From: Desulfuromonadales bacterium
GTDB taxonomy: Bacteria > Desulfobacterota > Desulfuromonadia > Desulfuromonadales > BM103
Assembly: GCA_030145205.1 (NCBI GenBank)
Contig: JAQYVZ010000011.1
Coordinates: 20,518 to 84,517, forward strand
Reading direction: 5' to 3'
Length of the DNA stretch: 64,000 nucleotides
In this document: piece by piece, positions 43,342-53,726 of the stretch
Numbering within the stretch: the first letter of the stretch is position 1
Layout of the letters: each line of letters starts with the position of its first letter
Notes under the pieces: generated by a model
Database searches by the model: none
Told to the model about the DNA's origin: nothing
Seen by the model: the letters and a program-made list of their open reading frames with translations, nothing else
Translations under genes and position numbers: made by a program

Positions 43342-44100
43342 TTACAGACTCTGGAAGTTGACGATGCGGGCAAAATCATCGGCTTTGAGGCTGGCACCGC
43401 CCACCAGGGCGCCGTCCACATCGGGCTGAGTCATGAGACCATCAACGTTGTCCGGTTTGACACTGCCGCCGTAGAGGATGCGGGTCGCTGCGGCGACGTT
43501 CTCGTCGTACAGCTCTTTCAGCAGGGCGCGCAGGAAGGCATGCACCTCCTGGGCTTGCTCGTTGGTCGCTGTTTTACCGGTGCCGATCGCCCAGACCGGC
43601 TCGTAGGCGACGACGACCGAAGCCATGGCTGCGGTATCAAGCCCCTTGAGGCCGAGACGGACTTGGCGACGCAGCACATCGTACATCCGGTCCGCTTCGC
43701 GCTCCTCTAGGGTTTCGCCGATGCAGAAGATGGTCCCCAGGTCAGCTGCGGCCAGGGCATGTGCCTTCTGATTGATGAATTCGTCGCTCTCGCCAAAAAT
43801 CTGACGGCGCTCCGAGTGGCCGATGATGGCGTAGCTGCAACCGGCGTCCTTGAGCAGGGAAGGGGCAACTTCGCCGGTAAAAGCACCGCTCTCCTGCGGA
43901 TAGCAATTCTGGGCGGCCAAGGTGATGTTGCTGTTGTCGATGCTTGCCGCGACTGAGGTCAGGGCGGTGAAGACCGGTGCGACAACAACTTCGACATCGG
44001 CAGCGTCGGCAACCGCCTGCTTCAGGGCCTCGACCAGCTCAACGGCTTCGCTGCAGGTTTTGTGCAGTTTCCAGTTGCCGGCAATCATGGGTGTACGCAT
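43342..44100 (-). CDS. tpiA: Triosephosphate isomerase
   Basis: The 252-residue TIM barrel interconverts dihydroxyacetone phosphate and glyceraldehyde 3-phosphate. The start RTPMIAGNWKLHKT includes the substrate Lys of NWK. The catalytic His is in IIGHSERRQIFGE near residues 93-104, and the catalytic Glu is in VAYEPVWAIGTGKTA near 164-178. GGSVKP near 210 binds phosphate. Lies in the gapA-pgk-tpiA-secG run, 51 bp after pgk. Confidence 0.97.
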   Translation of the reverse strand: MRTPMIAGNWKLHKTCSEAVELVEALKQAVADAADVEVVVAPVFTALTSVAASIDNSNITLAAQNCYPQESGAFTGEVAPSLLKDAGCSYAIIGHSERRQIFGESDEFINQKAHALAAADLGTIFCIGETLEEREADRMYDVLRRQVRLGLKGLDTAAMASVVVAYEPVWAIGTGKTATNEQAQEVHAFLRALLKELYDENVAAATRILYGGSVKPDNVDGLMTQPDVDGALVGGASLKADDFARIVNFQSL

Positions 44101-44151
44101 ATAAAAAATCTCCTCCTATTGGAGTCAGTACGGTGTGTCTGGTTCTGAGTA

Positions 44152-45348
44152 CTAAGTCTGTTTATCCGTCAAGGCTGCGACGCCAGGAAGGATCTTGCCT
44201 TCCAGGAATTCAAGCGAGGCGCCACCGCCAGTAGAGATGTGAGTCATCTTTGATTCGACGCCGGCCTTCTTGACCGCTGCGACGGAATCGCCGCCGCCGA
44301 TGATCGAGCGGGCCGGGGACTCGGCCAGAACTTCTGCCATGGCCATGGTGCCGCGGGCGAAAGCGTCGAATTCGAACACGCCCATCGGGCCGTTCCAGAT
44401 CACCATGCGAGCGTTACGCAGCACGCCGGTGTAAGTTGCAATTGTAGCAGGTCCGATATCCAGCGCCATCCAGTCAGCTGGAAAATCAGCATCGCTGCAG
44501 ATTTTGTGCTGTGCATCAGGACTGAATTCGGCGGCGACCACATGGTCCTGTGGCAGGAGCAGGGTGACGCCGGCTTCCTCCGCCTGCTGCAGCAGACGTT
44601 TCGCCAGGTCGATGCGTTCTTCTTCGACCAGCGACTTACCGACCGGGCGACCCTTCGCTTTCAGAAAAGTGTAAGCCATGCCTCCGCCGATCACCAGAGT
44701 GTCGACCTTCGCCATCATGTTTTCGATCACGGCGATCTTGTCGCTGACCTTGGCGCCGCCGACGATCGCCACGAAGGGATGATCGGGGTAGGCCAGGGCC
44801 TGACCAAGATACTTGATCTCCTTTTCCAGCAGGAACCCGCCGACCGCCGGCTGCAGGTAATGCGTCATACCTTCTGTCGAAGCATGGGCGCGATGGGCGG
44901 TGCCGAAGGCGTTGTTGACGTAGATATCAGCGTTTTCGGCAAGGGCTTTGGCGAAGCCGGCGTCATTCTTGGTCTCGCCGGCATGGAAACGGACATTTTC
45001 CAGCAGCAGGATCTCGCCTTCTTTCATCTGGCCGACCATCCGGGCGACATCCGGGCCGATGCAGTCTGGCGCCATCTTGACCGGGCGTCCGATGTACTGG
45101 GCCAGGCAAGGCGCCACGGGGGCCAGACTGAATTTCGCTTCCGGTCCGTTTTTCGGGCGGCCGAGATGAGACGCGAGAATCAGTTTGCCGCCATTGTTGA
45201 TGATATGACGGACGGTCGGTAGAGTCGCCATGATGCGGGTGTCGTCCGTGATCTGCCCCTTGTCGTTTAACGGGACATTGAAATCGACCCGGCAGAACAC
45301 CCGCTTGCCTTTGAAGTCGATATCTCTGATGGAGAGTTTTTCAAGCAT
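44152..45348 (-). CDS. pgk: Phosphoglycerate kinase
   Basis: The 398-residue enzyme transfers phosphate between 1,3-bisphosphoglycerate and ADP. RVDFNVPLNDKGQITDDTRI near residues 20-39 and HLGRPKNG near 60 bind the triose. GGAKVSDKIAVIENM, and GGGDSVAAVKKAG near the C-terminus, form the nucleotide site. It is preceded by gapA, with a strong intrinsic terminator in the 87-bp gap (45384-45415), which probably lowers pgk relative to gapA. Confidence 0.97.
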   Translation of the reverse strand: MLEKLSIRDIDFKGKRVFCRVDFNVPLNDKGQITDDTRIMATLPTVRHIINNGGKLILASHLGRPKNGPEAKFSLAPVAPCLAQYIGRPVKMAPDCIGPDVARMVGQMKEGEILLLENVRFHAGETKNDAGFAKALAENADIYVNNAFGTAHRAHASTEGMTHYLQPAVGGFLLEKEIKYLGQALAYPDHPFVAIVGGAKVSDKIAVIENMMAKVDTLVIGGGMAYTFLKAKGRPVGKSLVEEERIDLAKRLLQQAEEAGVTLLLPQDHVVAAEFSPDAQHKICSDADFPADWMALDIGPATIATYTGVLRNARMVIWNGPMGVFEFDAFARGTMAMAEVLAESPARSIIGGGDSVAAVKKAGVESKMTHISTGGGASLEFLEGKILPGVAALTDKQT

Positions 45349-45383
45349 TGGAGACCTCGTGTTGAAACGTGCGCAAGAAAAAG

Positions 45384-45415
45384 GAAAAAGGGCGGGTGTT
45401 CATAACCCGCCCTTC
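45384..45415 (-). terminator. Intrinsic terminator between gapA and pgk
   Basis: AAGGGCGGGT (45388-45397) pairs with ACCCGCCCTT (45405-45414). Read on the minus strand the stem is followed by a run of T residues (complement of 45381-45389). It lies about 20 bases past the gapA stop. Confidence 0.85.
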
Positions 45416-45435
45416 CTCAATTTATCTCGTTTGAA

Positions 45436-46554
<1,119 letters not shown>

Positions 46555-46698
46555 TTAATAATTATCCCGGTTGCCCCAAATCCCTTTACTGTGGTATTAA
46601 ATTTCAGTTACGGGAGAGAACTGCGGTGAACCCTTTAAGCGTTGAATGTTCGGCTTTCATCCCGGCCGATCTGAGATGAGATCTCGACTCTCTATTTT

Positions 46699-48759
46699 AT
46701 GAAACTTTCCCTGCAAAAACGCATTCTGATTTTTAGCCTGGTGGTGCTGACGCTGACGATCGCCGGCAATACCTGGTTCAGTGTGGATAGCTTCCGCCGG
46801 AGCTACCGCGATGGTGTGCTGCGGCGTTGCGAAACGCTTGCAGGGGGGCTGTCCCGCCAGGTAAAAGTTGTCCTTGATTTGGGCTTGTCCCTGAAAGAGA
46901 TCAACGGCCTTTCCGAGAAATGTCAGGCGGTCGTGGAAAATGACCCAGAAATTGCCTACTGTCTGATCGAAGACGATTCCGGTAGCCTGCTGTACCACAG
47001 CAACCCTCCTTACCCGAGAATGTTGCACGCCGAGTTTGTCGAGAACTTTTCCGATCAGGTGAATCTGATCGATACGGGTTCGCTTGGACCGGTCTACGAC
47101 CTGGCTGTGCCGCTCTATGATTTTGACGATGACCTTGCCGGTCGTGTCCGGATCGGTTTCCGTAACGCCGTACTGGACCAGTTGGCTCTCGAGCATCTGT
47201 ATCAGGCCCTGGTGGTCCTCGGCGGCGCTTTTGCAGCCATGTTTGCCCTGATCCTGTTTTTTGCCCGACGCGACCTGGTGGCTCCGATTCGTAAATTGTG
47301 TGATATGGCAGAGGAAATCTCGGCGGGGAATTTTCAGGCACAGCAGCCGTTGATGCGCAGTCGTGAGCTGAATGTTCTTGGTGACGCTCTTGAGGGTATG
47401 GCACGGTCCCTGCGGGAGCGTGACGCTGAAATTAAGCGAAACTGCAAGGAGCTTGAAGAAGCCAACTACGAGCTGCAAACTTCGTACGAACGGCTGGAAT
47501 CGATCAGCTCGGAGCTGGGCCGCAGTCGTGAGATGTATCGGTCACTGCTGGATGAGGCTTCCGACGCCATCCTGGTTTGTGATGAAGATGACATGATCAT
47601 CATGGCGAACAAGTCAGCCGAAGCTTTTTTCGGGCTGACCCGGATGCATATCGAGAAAATGAATTATTTCTCGTTCCTTGAAACTTTGTCGTGTGGTGAC
47701 GTAGAGAAACAGTTCGGGCGCTACCAGACAGTACGCCCGGGGGCCTCTGCCGACACGGAGTTGCGCTTTGTGCGTCCTGCAGATCGCAAGGCCCTGATCG
47801 GTTGGGCAGTGATGTCGGCGATTGTTGGTCGGGACCGCAAACGGTTGGTCCAGATCATTATTCGTGATGCGACCAGCGAAGAAGAGACCCGGCACAATCT
47901 GGAGCGAGCAACCCGGGAGCTGGAACGTCTGAACCAGATGAAGAATACCTTCCTGGGACTGGCCTCCCACGAATTGAAAACACCCCTGACCATCATCATG
48001 GGGTACCTGGAGCTGTTGTCGTCGGAATTCTCAGATCAACTGGATGAACATGCCCAGGATATGGTCAAGCAGATCACCAATGCCAGTGAACGTTTGGCAG
48101 AGATCGTGCGTGACATGCTGGATGTGTCGATGCTGGACAGCAAGACGATCGATCTGGTCAGTCAGGTGGTGGATCCGAACGACCTGGTTCGACGGGCGGC
48201 GGACAAAGTGAAATCCGGGCTGGAACTGCGCAAGCAGACGATCCATCTTGAATTGTCTGAATCGCTACCGATGATTCGTTGTGATGTCGATCGTATGCTC
48301 CAGGCGATCGGCAACCTGGTCGGCAATGCGATCAAGTTCACGCCGGACGGCGGCATGATCTCCTTGCGGACACGGTTGGTGGAACGGCCGCGGTTGCCTG
48401 AGCGGTTTTCTCAGGAAAGCGAAGGCCGCCTGTGCCAAGTTGCCGAGGGGCTCTTCCCTTACGTGGAAATCGCCATCGCTGACCAGGGAATCGGGATTGC
48501 CGAGGAAGACCAGGATACGATTTTTGAAAAATTCTACGAGATTGGCGATGTCGAAGAGCACTCTTCGGGCAAGGTTGCTTTCCGAAGTCGGGGGGCTGGC
48601 TTAGGCCTCACAATTGTTAAAGGTGTCGTTGCAATCCATGGTGGGGCAGTCTGGGTAGAGAGCCCTGGCCATGACCAGGAGACCATGCCTGGCAGTACCT
48701 TTTTTGTCCAGCTGCCGGTTACGGAAAGCGCTCCTGAACAGATGGCTGAACAGGAATGA
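46699..48759 (+). CDS. Membrane sensor histidine kinase (extracytoplasmic sensor-HAMP-PAS)
   Basis: The 686-residue kinase has an N-terminal helix (about residues 8-28), a roughly 140-residue periplasmic sensor resembling a Cache-type fold (CLIEDDSGSLLYHSNPPYPR ... GRVRIGF), and a second helix at about 172-192. HAMP (about 193-245), coiled coil, PAS (about 280-390), HisKA with SHELKTPLTII (His near 424) and HATPase (about 530-675) with NLVGNAIKFTPDGG follow. It probably autophosphorylates in response to an external signal. No response regulator is adjacent, so the partner is unknown. The start ATG 46699 has a weak ribosome site. Confidence 0.9.
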   Translation: MKLSLQKRILIFSLVVLTLTIAGNTWFSVDSFRRSYRDGVLRRCETLAGGLSRQVKVVLDLGLSLKEINGLSEKCQAVVENDPEIAYCLIEDDSGSLLYHSNPPYPRMLHAEFVENFSDQVNLIDTGSLGPVYDLAVPLYDFDDDLAGRVRIGFRNAVLDQLALEHLYQALVVLGGAFAAMFALILFFARRDLVAPIRKLCDMAEEISAGNFQAQQPLMRSRELNVLGDALEGMARSLRERDAEIKRNCKELEEANYELQTSYERLESISSELGRSREMYRSLLDEASDAILVCDEDDMIIMANKSAEAFFGLTRMHIEKMNYFSFLETLSCGDVEKQFGRYQTVRPGASADTELRFVRPADRKALIGWAVMSAIVGRDRKRLVQIIIRDATSEEETRHNLERATRELERLNQMKNTFLGLASHELKTPLTIIMGYLELLSSEFSDQLDEHAQDMVKQITNASERLAEIVRDMLDVSMLDSKTIDLVSQVVDPNDLVRRAADKVKSGLELRKQTIHLELSESLPMIRCDVDRMLQAIGNLVGNAIKFTPDGGMISLRTRLVERPRLPERFSQESEGRLCQVAEGLFPYVEIAIADQGIGIAEEDQDTIFEKFYEIGDVEEHSSGKVAFRSRGAGLGLTIVKGVVAIHGGAVWVESPGHDQETMPGSTFFVQLPVTESAPEQMAEQE

Positions 48760-48853
48760 TGACGCTGTCGGAATACCCTCGATTCTCCTTGCAAGTCATG
48801 CGGTTTTACGTTAATTATCCTGCGGCGTTGATTCCCGACGGAGTTGTTGTTTC

Positions 48854-49633
48854 GTGAACGTTGTTTTGTTGGCCAGTGGAAGCCGCGGAAATGCCATTCT
48901 GGTCGACACGGCGAAAACCAGACTCCTGATCGATGCCGGCCTGTCCGCCCGGGAAATCTGTCGGCGCCTTGAGCTTGTCGGCGTCGCACCAGAGAGTCTC
49001 GATGCCCTGTTGGTCACGCACGAGCATAGCGACCATGTGCGCGGGCTTGGCCCCTTGGTTCGTCGCCTCGGGATACCCGTTCACATCCATACCGATGTGG
49101 TTGGTGTTCTGAAGGATGTTGGCGATCCCGAGCGGGTCAGGGAGTTTGATGAAAAGGCAGGCTTTCAAGTCGGAGAAGTCGCTGTTCAGGCGTTTCCGGT
49201 TACGCATGATGCCTGCTCCCCGGTCGGTTTTATCTTCAACGCTTCTGCAGGCAAGATCGGGGTCGCAACGGATCTCGGTATTGCAACGCGCCTAGTGGCT
49301 GATCAGTTGCAAGGGTGTCGTGTCCTTGTCCTCGAATCAAACCATGATGAGGAACTGTTGCGTGACGGGCCCTATCCCTGGCCGCTTAAACAACGGGTGC
49401 GCAGCAAACATGGCCATCTCTCCAATCGTGACAGCAGCTCTCTGCTGGAACAGTTGACGTGGGATGGCCTTGATGCGGTTTTGCTGGCCCATTTGAGCGA
49501 AACCAATAACTGCCCCGAGCTTGCCCGCGCCGTGGCAGTCGAAACGCTCGCCGGTCAGAACCGCTGCGCGCCGCAGCTACTGGTCGGTAAACAAGGCACT
49601 CCGGTTGCGTGGTGTAAGCCGCAGGCCACATGA
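48854..49633 (+). CDS. Metallo-beta-lactamase-fold hydrolase, YycJ/WalJ-like
   Basis: The 259-residue protein has the metal motif THEHSDH near residues 55-61 and a further His in THDACS, matching the MBL fold. ESNHDEELLRDGPYPWPLKQRV and GHLSNRDSS are shared with the YycJ/WalJ subfamily, some of which have been linked to DNA repair or cell-wall regulation as exonuclease-like enzymes. The start is GTG 48854, with GGAG about 11 bases upstream. It follows the histidine kinase after 94 bp; the walK-walJ pairing in Firmicutes makes a functional link tempting, but this is only inference. Confidence 0.88.
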   Translation: MNVVLLASGSRGNAILVDTAKTRLLIDAGLSAREICRRLELVGVAPESLDALLVTHEHSDHVRGLGPLVRRLGIPVHIHTDVVGVLKDVGDPERVREFDEKAGFQVGEVAVQAFPVTHDACSPVGFIFNASAGKIGVATDLGIATRLVADQLQGCRVLVLESNHDEELLRDGPYPWPLKQRVRSKHGHLSNRDSSSLLEQLTWDGLDAVLLAHLSETNNCPELARAVAVETLAGQNRCAPQLLVGKQGTPVAWCKPQAT

Positions 49634-49768
49634 AAAACGAAAATTTATCTTGAGTCTTCTGCCTTTTCCCTCTTTTTTGCTCTGCCTGCGCACTGCAGCG
49701 TTATGGCGCACAAGCGAGGCGGGGCGTAGACAGATTTGAATTAAAAAACGATTTGCAAAGGAGTCAAC

Positions 49769-52750
49769 ATGGCTTGGCGTATTGTGGTCGGCCTGAAAGA
49801 CGGAGTACGTGACGCGCGCGGCGAACGGGTGCGTCGGGAAATTCGGGAGCACTTGGGAATCGACCTGCAGAGCGTGCGGACGATCGATGTCTATACGGTG
49901 GATGCGGAGCTGTCCGATGCCGAGGTTGAAGCGGCTGCGGCCGGGCCTTTCAGCGATCCGGTGATCCAGCAAGTGACCGTCAATCAGCCCCTGGCCCACG
50001 ATTTCGATGTGTTGGTCGAGGTTGGCTTCCGGCCGGGGGTCACCGATAATGTCGGTCGTACAGCGCGTGAAGCGATCCAGTACCAGACCGGACGTGAATT
50101 TGCGGATGGCGAGGGGGTCTACACCTCGGTGCAATACCTACTCAGCGGCGATCTGACTGTCGAGAATGCCGAGCGCATCACCCGTGACTTTCTTGCAAAT
50201 GGCTTGATCCAGCGTTGGACTATCGTGTCGCGCGACCAGTTTGACCCGGAGCAAGGGGTGCCGGTCAGCGTACCGAAGGTGACCAGCCTGGCGCCACCAG
50301 AGGTCAAGACCGTTGACCTCGAGGTGTCTGATGACGCGCTTATGGAGATCAGCCGGCAGGGGATGCTGGCGCTGAATCTCGAAGAGATGCAGAAGATCCG
50401 CGATCATTATCGTGACCAGAAAGTCCGGGCGGCACGGCAGCAGGTCGGATTGCCGCTGTTGCCGACTGACGGGGAACTGGAAGCTCTGGCGCAAAGCTGG
50501 AGCGAACACTGTAAACACAAAATCTTCGCCGCGAAGATAGAATATGAAGACGAACAGGGCAATCGTGAGACTATCGATTCGCTGTTCAAAAGCTACATCA
50601 TGCAGGTGACGGCGGATGTCCGCAAAAAGATGGGCGAGAAAGATATCTGCCTGTCCGTATTCAAGGACAACGCCGGCGTAATCACCTTCACGGATGACTG
50701 GAGCCTGGTCTTCAAGGTTGAAACCCACAACTCCCCAAGCGCACTCGACCCCTACGGTGGCGCGTTGACCGGCATCGTCGGTGTCAACCGTGATCCTTTC
50801 GGTACCGGTATGGGCGCTCGCCTGATGTTCAACACCGACGTCTTTTGTTTCGCATCCCCCTTTACCACGGAGGAACTGCCGCCGCGTCTGCTGCATCCGC
50901 GTCGCATCTTCGATGGCGTGGTTGAAGGTGTGGAGCATGGCGGCAACAAGAGTGGCGTACCGACCGTAAACGGTTCGATCGTGTTTGATGAGCGTTTCGC
51001 CGGCAAGCCGCTGGTCTACTGCGGCACCGGTGCCATCATGCCGCGCGACCTGAATGGTCAGCCTGGCCACGAAAAGAAAGCACTGGTCGGCGATCGCATC
51101 ATTATGACCGGCGGCCGTATCGGCAAGGACGGTATTCACGGCGCGACCTTTTCTTCCGAAGAGCTGCATGAAGGTTCACCGGTTACGGCCGTTCAGATCG
51201 GCGACCCGATCACCCAGCGCCGTATGTTCGACTTCCTGCTGATTGCTCGTGATCGCGGCCTCTACAACGCGATCACGGACAATGGCGCCGGCGGTTTATC
51301 ATCGTCGGTCGGTGAAATGTCGGAGGATACCGGCGGCTTTGAGATGCATCTCGACCGGGCGCCGCTCAAGTACAGCGGTCTGCAGCCCTGGGAGATTCTT
51401 ATCTCCGAGGCGCAGGAGCGGATGACGCTGGCGGTGCCGCCGAACAAGCTCGACGAATTCATGGCGCTGGCGAACGATATGGGCGTCGAGGCGACCGATC
51501 TCGGTCAGTTTACCGACTCCGGCTATTTCCATTGTCTCTACAACGGCGAACATGTGACCTATCTGCCGATGGAGTTTGTCCACGAAGGTGTGCCGCAGCT
51601 GGTGCTGCCGGCCAAGTGGACGCCGCCGCAGCTGGTTGAGCCCGACTTCGAGCCGCCGGCCAATCTGGATGGTGTCTTGTGCGAACTGCTGGGGCAGTTG
51701 AACATCTGCTCCAAGGAGAGCGTAGTCCGACGCTACGACCACGAAGTGCAGGCCGCCACGGTGATCAAGCCGCTGGTCGGTGTCGCCAACGATGGCCCTT
51801 CCGACGCCGCTGTGGTTCGGCCTCTATTCGATTCCTTTGAGGGCGTGGTGGTGTCGCATGGTATCAATCCGCGTTACAGCGACCTGGACGCCTATCATAT
51901 GATGGCCAACGCCATTGACGAAGGCCTGCGCAACTACGTGGCGGTCGGTGGCGATATTGAGCACGTCGCGGGTCTCGACAACTTCTGCTGGTGCGACCCG
52001 GTGGAGAGTCCCAAGACCCCGGACGGCGCCTATAAGGCGGCCCAGCTGGTGCGTGCCAACAAGGCACTGTATGACTACTGTCTGGCCTTCAACGTGCCGT
52101 TGATCTCCGGCAAGGATTCGATGAAGAACGACTACATGGTCGGCGACACCAAGATTTCAATCCCGCCCACGGTGCTCTTTTCGGTGATCGGCCGGATCGA
52201 CGATGTCCGTCAGGCGGTGAGTATGGACGCCAAACGTTCTGGCGACCTGGTCTACCTGCTCGGCATAACCCGTGACGAGCTCGGCGGCTCCGAATACTTC
52301 GCCCTGCGCGACGAACTGGGCAGCCGGGTCCCCCAGGTTGATGCCGAAGTGGCGTTGGCGCGTTACCGGGTTGTTAACAGCGCCCAAAAACAGGAGCTGC
52401 TGGCCTCCTGTCACGATCTGTCCGATGGTGGCCTGGGTGTCGCTCTGGCGGAAACCGCCTTTGCCGGCGGGTTCGGTATGCAGGTCGACCTCAACAAGGT
52501 TCCGAAAGACGCAGCGATGCGTGAGGACCGGTTGCTGTTCAGCGAGTCCGCCAGCCGTTTGTTGGTGACCGTGCGGCCGCAACATCAGGCGCAGTTCGAA
52601 GCCTTGTTCGCTGGTCAGGATTTTGCCTGCATCGGCCAGGTGACAGAGGCGACAGAACTTGTCGTGACCGGGCAGCAAGGCCGCCAGCTGGTCAACAGTT
52701 CAATCGACACACTTAAGGAAGCGTGGCAGAGCCCGCTGAGGGAGCTTTAG
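49769..52750 (+). CDS. purL: Phosphoribosylformylglycinamidine synthase, PurL with PurS-like N-terminus
   Basis: The 993-residue protein aminates FGAR to FGAM with ATP in step 4 of purine synthesis. Residues about 1-180 appear to contain two PurS-like units (MAWRIVVGLKDGVRDARGE... and DFDVLVEVGFRPGVTDNVG...). This is intermediate between small PurL (about 740 residues plus separate PurS and PurQ) and large PurL (about 1300 residues, glutaminase fused). AQSWSEHCKHK and VKVETHNSPSALDP-like wording near 315-330 mark the catalytic domains. A GGKDSM motif (LISGKDSMKND) lies near 780. The glutaminase is encoded next by purQ. AAGGAG precedes ATG 49769. Confidence 0.95.
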   Translation: MAWRIVVGLKDGVRDARGERVRREIREHLGIDLQSVRTIDVYTVDAELSDAEVEAAAAGPFSDPVIQQVTVNQPLAHDFDVLVEVGFRPGVTDNVGRTAREAIQYQTGREFADGEGVYTSVQYLLSGDLTVENAERITRDFLANGLIQRWTIVSRDQFDPEQGVPVSVPKVTSLAPPEVKTVDLEVSDDALMEISRQGMLALNLEEMQKIRDHYRDQKVRAARQQVGLPLLPTDGELEALAQSWSEHCKHKIFAAKIEYEDEQGNRETIDSLFKSYIMQVTADVRKKMGEKDICLSVFKDNAGVITFTDDWSLVFKVETHNSPSALDPYGGALTGIVGVNRDPFGTGMGARLMFNTDVFCFASPFTTEELPPRLLHPRRIFDGVVEGVEHGGNKSGVPTVNGSIVFDERFAGKPLVYCGTGAIMPRDLNGQPGHEKKALVGDRIIMTGGRIGKDGIHGATFSSEELHEGSPVTAVQIGDPITQRRMFDFLLIARDRGLYNAITDNGAGGLSSSVGEMSEDTGGFEMHLDRAPLKYSGLQPWEILISEAQERMTLAVPPNKLDEFMALANDMGVEATDLGQFTDSGYFHCLYNGEHVTYLPMEFVHEGVPQLVLPAKWTPPQLVEPDFEPPANLDGVLCELLGQLNICSKESVVRRYDHEVQAATVIKPLVGVANDGPSDAAVVRPLFDSFEGVVVSHGINPRYSDLDAYHMMANAIDEGLRNYVAVGGDIEHVAGLDNFCWCDPVESPKTPDGAYKAAQLVRANKALYDYCLAFNVPLISGKDSMKNDYMVGDTKISIPPTVLFSVIGRIDDVRQAVSMDAKRSGDLVYLLGITRDELGGSEYFALRDELGSRVPQVDAEVALARYRVVNSAQKQELLASCHDLSDGGLGVALAETAFAGGFGMQVDLNKVPKDAAMREDRLLFSESASRLLVTVRPQHQAQFEALFAGQDFACIGQVTEATELVVTGQQGRQLVNSSIDTLKEAWQSPLREL

Positions 52751-52850
52751 CGAGCGTCGCAGCCCTTTCCCTTTCTCAGCGTCCTGCGCCTTGTCTTGAT
52801 GCGTTTGTGAGGCTCTGAGTAGAACATTTGACACATGATAGGACACTGAT

Positions 52851-53672
52851 ATGGCAAAACAGGTCAGAGCGATCGTCATCGCCGGGAACGGCACTAACTG
52901 TGAACGTGAAGTGGCGCATGCCTGCAAGCTGGCCGGCGCCGACGTCGCCGACATCGTCCATGTCGCCGAACTTCTGGCAGGGCGCGTCCGTCTGGACGAC
53001 TATCATTTCCTGAACCTGGCGGGTGGTTTCCTCGATGGAGACGACCTCGGCAGCGCCAAGGCGGGTGCCAATCGCTTAGCCCATGCTGCTGTCCAGGGCA
53101 GTAAAGACACCCTGAGCGATCAACTGCAGCGCTTCATTGCCGACGGCAAGTTGATCATGGGCGTTTGTAACGGTTTTCAGTTGATGGTCAAGATGGGTCT
53201 GCTGCCGGCGATAGATGGTGACTACCGGAGCCAGTTGACAACCCTGACGTTCAACGACGGCGGTCGTTTTGAAGACCGCTGGTGTGCTCTCAAGGTCGAT
53301 AAGGACTCTCCTTGCGTGTTTACCCGCGGTCTCGATTCCCTCTACCTGCCGGTCCGGCATGGCGAAGGGAAATTCGTTGCGGATCAGACTGTTTTGGATG
53401 CGATTGAGAACCGGCACTTGGCGGTGGTCAGTTATTGCGACCCCGATACTCTGGAACCGACCATGGACTACCCGTTGAATCCGAACGGTTCCCTGGCGGC
53501 CATCGCCGGAGTCTGTGACGAAACGGGTCGGCTGTTTGGCCTGATGCCGCACCCGGAAGCCTATGTTCACCGAACGCATCATCCGCGCTGGACGCGGGAA
53601 GAACTACCAGAGGAGGGTATGGGCCTCTGGCTTTACCAGAATGCCGTCCAGTTTATTCGGGAAGAGTTGTAA
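52851..53672 (+). CDS. purQ: Phosphoribosylformylglycinamidine synthase glutaminase subunit
   Basis: The 273-residue class I glutamine amidotransferase supplies ammonia to PurL. The nucleophile Cys is in MGVCNGFQLM near residues 103-112, and the His-Glu pair is in MPHPEAYVHRTHHPRW near 233-248. It is longer than Bacillus PurQ (about 227 residues) and closer to the glutaminase end of large PurL. NGTNCEREVAHACKLAGAD near residues 14-32 is characteristic of the family. It is 100 bp after purL, with AGGA before ATG, and purF follows after 54 bp. Confidence 0.94.
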   Translation: MAKQVRAIVIAGNGTNCEREVAHACKLAGADVADIVHVAELLAGRVRLDDYHFLNLAGGFLDGDDLGSAKAGANRLAHAAVQGSKDTLSDQLQRFIADGKLIMGVCNGFQLMVKMGLLPAIDGDYRSQLTTLTFNDGGRFEDRWCALKVDKDSPCVFTRGLDSLYLPVRHGEGKFVADQTVLDAIENRHLAVVSYCDPDTLEPTMDYPLNPNGSLAAIAGVCDETGRLFGLMPHPEAYVHRTHHPRWTREELPEEGMGLWLYQNAVQFIREEL

Positions 53673-53726
53673 GCAGAAGAGAACGTTTTTACGCCATCAG
53701 ACGATGGCGGGGAGTGATTACCTATA

